Positions 58,602 through 64,000 of a DNA stretch of 64,000 nucleotides are shown here, piece after piece. The notes beneath the pieces are model-generated. The model was not told the origin of the DNA and searched no databases. It saw only the letters and a program-made list of their open reading frames with translations. This DNA is from GCA-2862585 sp965277895. Lineage in GTDB: Bacteria > Bacteroidota > Bacteroidia > Flavobacteriales > UBA7312. The stretch is taken from positions 558,001-622,000 of the forward strand of contig CBDIDR010000001.1 in assembly GCA_965277895.1 (NCBI GenBank), in the 5' to 3' direction. Both the position numbers and the translations under genes were made by a program. The stretch's first letter is position 1; each line of letters opens with the position of its first letter.

Positions 58602-59612
58602 ATGACAAAAATTAAAGTTGCAATAAACGGATTTGGTAGAATAGGAAGAAGCTTTTTTAGACAGTCCCTTCAATCAAATGACATAGAGATAGTAGCAATT
58701 AATGACTTAACGGATGTTAAAACATTAGCACATTTATTAAAATACGATTCTACACACGGTGTATTACCTAATTACATCAGTTGTTCAGGCGATTCTATAC
58801 TAGTAGATTCTACTGAAATCCCAGTATATTCTTGTCCTAATCCACAAGAATTGCCTTGGAAAGAAGTTGGTGTTGACGTGGTATTAGAATGTACAGGTCG
58901 TTTCCTTAAAAATGAGCAAGCTCTACAACATGTTATCGCTGGAGCTAAAAAGGTAATTGTATCGGCACCATCTCCTGACGCTAAAACAGTTGTTTTAGGT
59001 GTTAATGACGAGATTATCACTGAGGATGACTTTGTGTTTTCTAACGCATCATGTACCACTAACTGCTTAGCGCCATTAGCTAAAGTTATCAATGATAATT
59101 TTGGTATTAAGTCTGGTTATATCACTACAACTCATGCATTTACTGCTGACCAGAGTTTGCAAGATATGCCTCATAAAGATTTAAGAAGAGCACGTTCAGC
59201 AATGAATTCAATTATACCTACTAAAACGGGTGCTGCATCTGCGGTAGGAAAAGTATTGCCACAGTTAAATGGTAAACTAGATGGTATTGCTTTGAGAGTA
59301 CCTGTTGCTTGTGGTTCAATCACTGATTTTGTGTGTGTGGTTGATAAAGAAACAACAAGAGATGAGGTAAACAAAGTATTACAAGATGCTGCTGACGGAC
59401 CTATGAAAGGTATTTTGGCATTGAGTTCTGATCCACTAGTATCGATTGATATTGTTGGAAGAAAAGAGTCGTCAATTGTTGATACTGAACTGACTAAAGT
59501 TGATGGAAACTTAGTGAAGCTAGTGTCATGGTACGACAATGAGTCAGGATACTCAGCACGTCTGATTGACTTATGCTCAAGAGTATTAAGTTTAAATAAA
59601 GATTTAGTCTAA
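58602..59612 (+). CDS. gapA: Glyceraldehyde-3-phosphate dehydrogenase
   Basis: The 336-residue type I enzyme has NGFGRIGRSFFR, NAD-binding D35 in AINDLTD, the active-site C151 in SNASCTTNCLAPL, the catalytic His in THAFTADQSLQD and the C-terminal WYDNESGYSARLIDL. It oxidises glyceraldehyde 3-phosphate with NAD and phosphate. It starts 1 nt after pfkA and its stop overlaps the next ATG (TAATG). Confidence 0.96.
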   Translation: MTKIKVAINGFGRIGRSFFRQSLQSNDIEIVAINDLTDVKTLAHLLKYDSTHGVLPNYISCSGDSILVDSTEIPVYSCPNPQELPWKEVGVDVVLECTGRFLKNEQALQHVIAGAKKVIVSAPSPDAKTVVLGVNDEIITEDDFVFSNASCTTNCLAPLAKVINDNFGIKSGYITTTHAFTADQSLQDMPHKDLRRARSAMNSIIPTKTGAASAVGKVLPQLNGKLDGIALRVPVACGSITDFVCVVDKETTRDEVNKVLQDAADGPMKGILALSSDPLVSIDIVGRKESSIVDTELTKVDGNLVKLVSWYDNESGYSARLIDLCSRVLSLNKDLV

Positions 59613-60025
59613 TGAGTAAAATAGCAGTCATTGCCCACGATAATTTTAAAGCCGATTTACTACAATTTCTCAAAGAGAAAAAGTCGTGGTTTTTTGGTAG
59701 AGAAATTGTGGCTACAGGCAAAACTGCTGTATTCTTAGAAGAAGGTGAGTTAAACTTACCTCTAACACACGTTAGAAAAGGGGCAGAGGGTGGATACCTT
59801 CAAATAACCGAAATGATTAAGCGTGGAGAAGTTGAGATAGTATTCTTCTTTAGAGATGCTACAATTCTTCAGCCTTATCATGAAGATATTACCTCTTTGT
59901 TGGATACCTGCGATTTGAATAATATTCCTACAGGAACCAATCAAGCCGCTGCAGAGCTTTTAATCATTGGTAAAATTCGAATGGAAGCCTCGCAAAGTAT
60001 TCAGTCTAAAATTGAAAATAAATAA
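59612..60025 (+). CDS. Methylglyoxal-synthase-like protein lacking the catalytic Asp
   Basis: This 137-residue MGS-fold protein has IAHDNFK (H9, D10), ATGKTA, a phosphate-type loop RKGAEGGYLQ and FFFRDATILQPYHEDI (H90, D92). In E. coli MgsA the catalytic base is D71 of GGDQQ; here that position is Tyr62 (GGYLQ), and SGP has become KGA. The active site may not make methylglyoxal from dihydroxyacetone phosphate. The gene lies between gapA and glucokinase, so it may sense or act on a related triose or hexose phosphate. Confidence 0.85.
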   Translation: MSKIAVIAHDNFKADLLQFLKEKKSWFFGREIVATGKTAVFLEEGELNLPLTHVRKGAEGGYLQITEMIKRGEVEIVFFFRDATILQPYHEDITSLLDTCDLNNIPTGTNQAAAELLIIGKIRMEASQSIQSKIENK

Positions 60026-60060
60026 TGAGGGTTAGTTTTAACTCATTTTAAAGAAATATA

Positions 60061-60999
60061 ATGAAAGTAATTGGGGTAGATATAGGTGGAACGAATACTG
60101 AACTCGGTATTGTTGATTCTAGAGATGGTATTGTAAAACTAAGTAAGTTTAAAACTAAAGGAAACGAATCCTTTAAGGCTTATATTGATTTACTTACGGA
60201 GAATATTCGTTTGCTAAGTTTAGAGCATAACATCCAATGTATAGGTATCGGTGCCCCAAACTATAACTCTAAAACTGAAACCTTTTGTCCTGTAAATTTC
60301 CCGTGGGATGATTTGGAGCCTTTCAACCTAAAACAACACATAGAAGCGGAGTTGAATATCCCTACTTTTATGGTTAACGATGCTAATGCATCAGCTTTAG
60401 CAGAAAACCGTTATGGTGCTGGTAAAAAATATACTGACTTCGCTCTCATTACTATTGGTACTGGACTTGGTGGTGGTATTATTATAAATAATCAATTATT
60501 TGAAGGAGCTTTTGGATACTCTGGAGAGTTTGGGCATACCAAAATAGAAGGTCTTGATAGACAGTGTAATTGTGGCGGTACTGGTTGTTTAGAAACTATT
60601 GTTTCTGCCAACGGCATCAAAAAATCGTATGCTGTAAATATGAAAGAAATTAAGAGTAGTGAGCCAACGCACATTCCATCAATTAAAATGATTTTTGACA
60701 AAGCTAAAGCGGGCGATGAAAGGTGTAAAGCTATCTTGAACTTTACCTTCCAAAAACTTGGTCAGAAAATGGCTGATTTTATTCATGTGCTTAATCCTCA
60801 AGCCATTATCTTTTGCGGTAATATTTCAAAATCATTGGATGCTTATATGGATGTTATCAAAACATCATGCGAAGAGCAATTGTTAAGTGATTTTAGAGGT
60901 CAAGTATATTACGGCGTATCGGATTTGCTAGAAGATAAAATGAACGTATTAGGACCTGCATCTTTAGCCTTTTCTAAGTCAGAAAGCTTAGTAAGCTAA
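60061..60999 (+). CDS. ROK-family glucokinase
   Basis: The 312-residue kinase has the ATP loop DIGGTNTELGIVD, the catalytic Asp in MVNDANASALAE, and the ROK zinc motif GHTKIEGLDRQCNCGGTGCLE with three Cys and one His. The GTGLGGGII loop follows. It most likely phosphorylates glucose, although ROK kinases also act on other hexoses and N-acetylated sugars. A 35-nt gap separates it from the mgs-like gene; it closes the pfkA operon. Confidence 0.9.
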   Translation: MKVIGVDIGGTNTELGIVDSRDGIVKLSKFKTKGNESFKAYIDLLTENIRLLSLEHNIQCIGIGAPNYNSKTETFCPVNFPWDDLEPFNLKQHIEAELNIPTFMVNDANASALAENRYGAGKKYTDFALITIGTGLGGGIIINNQLFEGAFGYSGEFGHTKIEGLDRQCNCGGTGCLETIVSANGIKKSYAVNMKEIKSSEPTHIPSIKMIFDKAKAGDERCKAILNFTFQKLGQKMADFIHVLNPQAIIFCGNISKSLDAYMDVIKTSCEEQLLSDFRGQVYYGVSDLLEDKMNVLGPASLAFSKSESLVS

Positions 61000-61004
61000 A
61001 ACAA

Positions 61005-61700
61005 TTACTGTTGATTAAACTTGTATAGTTCCGCCGGTTTGTGAGAAACACCCTTTTGTTTTTCGTTAGTCTTTTCTACAACACCTTTGCTGATTATTTG
61101 TTTTCTGAAGTTTCGTTTATCTAGCTTTTCGTTTAGAATAATCTCATATAACTCTTGAAGTTGCGATAAAGTAAACTTTCTAGGAAGAAGTTCAGAAGTC
61201 ACTTCATGATTAATTTCTTTTCTTAAAAAGTCTACCGCTTCATTTACAATTTGGTTGTGGTCAAAAGCTAATTCAGGAATCTCTTCAATATTTGTCCATT
61301 TCACATCTTGAGCAAAATAAGACGCCTCAGGATTATAGTCTTCCATTCTTACAATAGAAACATAAGCAATTGTAATTACTCTTTCATCTGGATTTGAACG
61401 GAAGTTCTCCAGCCATTCTTTGTCTTTTTCTTGTTGAACTCGTTTTGGATGTCCAAATGTTTTAAACTGTTTAAGGTATAATTTATTAAGCTTTGTCAGA
61501 CTGAACAGCACTCGAGACGCTGCGGCATCAATATCTTCTTCAAGTTCGATAAGGTCACCAGGTATAGCAAACTGAGTTCTTTTTTTGTTCTTTTTTGAAA
61601 AAGGGTCAACCTTTTTCTCGATGGTTAAAACCTTTAGTTTTTTTTCGATATCATCGAATCCAAAAATCACACAATCGACTGAAACATTAATTTTAGACAT
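61005..61700 (-). CDS. NrtR/AraR-like NUDIX-domain transcription regulator
   Basis: This 231-residue protein has an N-terminal NUDIX-fold domain (about 1-150) and a C-terminal winged helix (about 160-231, LPRKFTLSQLQELYEIILNEKLDKRNFRKQI). The NUDIX box is degenerate: after G-x5-E-x7-R the usual E-x2-EE is VLFSLT, so hydrolysis is unlikely and the domain probably binds a ligand. Related regulators sense ADP-ribose, arabinose or similar. A palindrome in its own promoter suggests autoregulation. Confidence 0.87.
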   Translation of the reverse strand: MSKINVSVDCVIFGFDDIEKKLKVLTIEKKVDPFSKKNKKRTQFAIPGDLIELEEDIDAAASRVLFSLTKLNKLYLKQFKTFGHPKRVQQEKDKEWLENFRSNPDERVITIAYVSIVRMEDYNPEASYFAQDVKWTNIEEIPELAFDHNQIVNEAVDFLRKEINHEVTSELLPRKFTLSQLQELYEIILNEKLDKRNFRKQIISKGVVEKTNEKQKGVSHKPAELYKFNQQ

Positions 61701-61723
61701 AGTATTTTGAGTTAACTCCTTTT

Positions 61724-61746
61724 CAAAAATATTAAAATATCGATAT
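61724..61746 (-). promoter_or_regulatory. nrtR-like promoter with an ATATCGATAT palindrome
   Basis: On the minus strand the -7 box TATTTTTG (61731-61724) lies 5 nt downstream of the perfect 10-bp palindrome ATATCGATAT (61737-61746). A related TATCGAT occurs at 61785-61791. The position fits an autorepression site. Confidence 0.45.
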
Positions 61747-61807
61747 AAATCCCTCTAATAAATGTAATTTTTACACACTATCAGTATCGATTTATGTCAA
61801 AAGTCAA

Positions 61808-62179
61808 TTAATTCCCTTTGTAGTGAAAGAAAATATTTGCCCAAATAATTTTTGAAAGATGAAATAAATAAGGAGTGCTGGCGAATAAAATTACTCCAAC
61901 AGTCATAAACATATTAAACAACGAAAGACCAAGATTTAGAATTGAATTGGCTACAAATACGGCTACGAAAATGGCTATTCCAAGACCATAAGAAACATAC
62001 ATAGCCCCAAAATAAAAGCCAGGCTCTTTGCTAAATTTCAAGCCACATTTTGAGCATTGGGTATGTAGGTCTCCAATTTTTTTCAAGTTATAAGGATGGG
62101 AAAGAAAAAAATCACCTTCATGACAAGTCGGACACTTAAACTTCAGAATGCTAAATAATTTTGTTCCCTTTTTTATCAT
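61808..62179 (-). CDS. DUF983 membrane protein
   Basis: The 123-residue protein starts with a soluble part carrying two Cys-pair knuckles (CPTCHEGDFF and CSKCGLKF), which look like a zinc ribbon, and has two helices (about 62-82 and 90-112). DUF983 proteins have no established function. It directly abuts the exchanger gene, and the two may be cotranscribed. Confidence 0.82.
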   Translation of the reverse strand: MIKKGTKLFSILKFKCPTCHEGDFFLSHPYNLKKIGDLHTQCSKCGLKFSKEPGFYFGAMYVSYGLGIAIFVAVFVANSILNLGLSLFNMFMTVGVILFASTPYLFHLSKIIWANIFFHYKGN

Positions 62180-63256
62180 CTAAGACATGAAAAATATTAA
62201 TCCTAAAAAGATTAGATATAAAGAAATTATTAAAGCGGACCTTAGCTTATTTACTGGCTTTAGCCAATAGATTAGTGTAATTGGAATTGAAAATAAAACT
62301 AAAAGTATAGAGGAAGACAAAATGATGTCATTGGATGAAGAAGCGGTTGACTGAGTAGAAATTTCATCAATACCATTAATCAATAAGTAAACTAATACAG
62401 GCAATCCAATTCCAATACAGATATCAAAAATATTACTGCCATAAGCATTGGAAAAAGCGTCTTTATATTTTTTGTTTTTTGCATCTTGTATTGATAAAAT
62501 AGTATCAGGAATACTTGATGCTACTGCCGCAATAAAGAAGGTGATAAAGAATAAATTGAGATTTAGTTGTACGGATAAGTGTTCACTACTACTTACGAGC
62601 AGCTTACATGCTGATGAAATGATAGCTAAAGAGACAAGTAAAATGACTACCGCTTTGAAGGAGGTCATTTTCCTATTTCTCAAAATTAAACTAGCGATAT
62701 CTAAATCTAGTACTTTCATAAAAAAGGAAGATGTATTCTTAGCGATTTCAATTTCTTCTGTTTCGATTTTTTCCTCATGTTTTTTGTTTCTCTTTTTAAA
62801 AACTAAAACAATATAAAGGCAGTATAAAAGAATTAGAACGATAGAAAGCGTAATTGATATACCACCTAGATAAAGCCCAACAAGTAATGCCACTTCAGTT
62901 AAAATAAGAAAGAATCCATCCTGCTCAATAATCTTTTTATCAGTAGGGAAAAGGTCTATTCCTTTTTGGTAATAAATTATGAGAAAAGATACTGTTGGAA
63001 TGATTGCAATATTGAAAATAGAGCTGCCAATAATTGTAGCATAGCCTGCAGAAAACCCTTGCACATCACCGATATAAAACAGGAAGAAAAACGATATTAG
63101 TAATTCAGGTAATGAGCTGGCAATTGCGTTAACTGTTGGGCCTTTAATACCTTCGTTGAGATTTCTTGTCAAATAGGAAGAGGCTACATCAAATGACGCA
63201 CTTACTTTCCAAATGAGGTAAGTTGATAAGCAAACTAACAGAAAGGAAATTATCAT
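62180..63256 (-). CDS. Calcium/sodium antiporter (CaCA family)
   Basis: The 358-residue protein has about ten helices. The two alpha repeats are visible as GPTVNAIASSLPELLIS (about 39-55) and AAVASSIPDTILSIQ (about 241-255), followed by GSSIFNIAI and GSNIFDICIG. The second repeat has Asp in PD where the first has Glu in PE. The loop between the halves is Lys/Glu-rich. It exchanges Ca2+ for Na+ or H+ at the inner membrane. Confidence 0.88.
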   Translation of the reverse strand: MIISFLLVCLSTYLIWKVSASFDVASSYLTRNLNEGIKGPTVNAIASSLPELLISFFFLFYIGDVQGFSAGYATIIGSSIFNIAIIPTVSFLIIYYQKGIDLFPTDKKIIEQDGFFLILTEVALLVGLYLGGISITLSIVLILLYCLYIVLVFKKRNKKHEEKIETEEIEIAKNTSSFFMKVLDLDIASLILRNRKMTSFKAVVILLVSLAIISSACKLLVSSSEHLSVQLNLNLFFITFFIAAVASSIPDTILSIQDAKNKKYKDAFSNAYGSNIFDICIGIGLPVLVYLLINGIDEISTQSTASSSNDIILSSSILLVLFSIPITLIYWLKPVNKLRSALIISLYLIFLGLIFFMS

Positions 63257-63287
63257 TTCGTAAAATTAAATAAAGAAATGATATAAT

Positions 63288-64000
63288 TTATTGAAGTACT
63301 ATCTTTTTGTTGACGCTTCCCTTTAGTGTGGTAATTTCTAAGAAATACACCCCTTTTGGTTTGCCATTCATGTCTACAAGCGTCTGGTGATATCCTTCAA
63401 AGTCTACCAATTCTTCAGTGTAAACCTCTTCTCCCAATAGGTTAACCACTTGTACATTTACCGTCTGTGATGTCTTAGTGCTAAAGCTAATGTTAAAGAT
63501 ATCTCTTGACGGATTTGGATATACATCTAGTCCAGATACTACTTCAGCAGCTACTCTTTCACCACCTAATGTGTATGTTACAGGCTGTGAGAAAATGGTT
63601 GCCCATGATGTACCGTTTGTACCACAAGCTCCTCTTATTCTCCAAGAAATCTCGTCTCCTGGGTTTTGGTTGAACTTGGTTTGAGAAGTAGCCGTTCCTG
63701 GTATATCATTCCATTCGTAAACTGCTCCCGTTGTTACATTAGTCATCTCGAGGAAGTAATGGTCTGGTGCGCCACTCTCTGGTGTGTCCCAAGACATAAT
63801 TACTGCCGTATTAGCTCCGTTGGAACTTGTTGTTAAGTTCATTGGCATCTTATCACAGGCTGCTTCAGTACTGAAGGCTGAGAAGTCACCCCATCCCGAA
63901 TGATACATTGGGTCTGAGTTGCCATCTTCGTCTACGTTTCCTGTACACCATGCTTTAGTGTGCCATTCGTAATCTGTACTCGCTGTAAAGTTTCCTTTCA
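63288..64000 (-). CDS. T9SS type A sorting-domain protein (partial, runs off the right edge)
   Basis: The frame stays open to the window end, so the N-terminal part is missing; 237 residues are visible. A fibronectin-type III-like domain (about SNGANTAVIMSWDTPESG to PVTYTL) is followed by a Por-secretion tail: LDVYPNPSRDIFNIS, VQVVNLLGEEVYTEEL and a final KKIVLQ. Proteins of this kind are exported by SprA-type translocons and may be adhesins or enzymes. Confidence 0.9.
   Translation of the reverse strand, partial: KGNFTASTDYEWHTKAWCTGNVDEDGNSDPMYHSGWGDFSAFSTEAACDKMPMNLTTSSNGANTAVIMSWDTPESGAPDHYFLEMTNVTTGAVYEWNDIPGTATSQTKFNQNPGDEISWRIRGACGTNGTSWATIFSQPVTYTLGGERVAAEVVSGLDVYPNPSRDIFNISFSTKTSQTVNVQVVNLLGEEVYTEELVDFEGYHQTLVDMNGKPKGVYFLEITTLKGSVNKKIVLQ

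Noticed and set aside
58441..59720. Minus-strand open frames opposite pfkA, gapA and the mgs-like gene
   Set aside because: Shadow frames of three well-supported genes; no promoter or family features.
61020..61027. TTGTATAG in the NrtR-like gene, and isolated TATACAA motifs near 17575 and 58570
   Set aside because: They lie in coding sequence and have no inverted partner at the 16-nt spacing.

Overview
The window is a low-GC chromosomal segment of a marine-type Bacteroidota, most likely a member of Flavobacteriales. The evidence is a C-terminal SprA fragment (type IX secretion) at the left edge, a type IX sorting-domain protein at the right edge, TAnnTTTG promoter boxes, Idi, CrtYcd and CruF carotenoid genes, and a cyoE/COX3/COX3/COX4/SCO/DUF420 respiratory cluster. 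I found no rRNA, tRNA, insertion sequence or CRISPR array, and no gene-free stretch over 300 bases.

Layout. (1) 1-7.3 kb: sprA end, gcvH, vanZ-like, tonB-like, deoC. (2) 7.3-16.9 kb: a surface polysaccharide locus with flippase, polymerase, two sulfotransferases, an acyltransferase, an epimerase, two glycosyltransferases and a Wzi-like outer-membrane protein, which points to a sulfated capsule or exopolysaccharide. (3) 17-21.1 kb: haem O synthase and cytochrome oxidase accessory subunits. (4) 21.2-24.9 kb: TolC, efflux adaptor, tsaB, DCC-family protein. (5) 24.9-30.8 kb, minus strand: gpmI, M20 dipeptidase, YyaL-like thioredoxin-domain lipoprotein and small proteins. (6) 30.9-33.1 kb: porin, FMN-binding protein and a 4-TM protein. 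(7) 33.1-57.5 kb: a large photoprotection region. (8) 57.6-61 kb: pfkA, gapA, an mgsA-like gene and a ROK glucokinase. (9) 61-64 kb, minus strand: a NrtR-like regulator, DUF983, a Ca2+/Na+ exchanger and a T9SS cargo protein.

The most interesting part is region 7. A CarH/LitR-like MerR regulator with a B12-binding domain sits among genes for carotenoids (crtB, crtI, crtD, cruF, crtYcd, crtZ, idi), a photolyase, pterin synthesis (folE plus a PTPS of the eukaryotic motif type), oxidative-damage repair (Fpg/Nei, NUDIX, glutathione peroxidase), a SOUL protein, a cupredoxin/FAS1 surface protein, flavin-reductase-like proteins and several unknowns. Three divergent promoters in this region (37938-37971, 45644-45677, 47187-47220) each carry the same 34-bp palindrome, TTTGTATA(A/G)-N16-TTATACAAA. 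Between them they flank nearly every transcription unit of the region. I read this as one light-responsive regulon of about two dozen genes whose probable operator is visible in the sequence. The assignment of the operator to the MerR protein is inference.

Other points: pfkA has no ATG, GTG, TTG or CTG start and probably begins at ATT; the mgsA-like protein lacks the catalytic Asp; and at least seven genes have a -7 box only 4-7 nt (an eighth 9 nt) before the start codon, suggesting leaderless transcripts.
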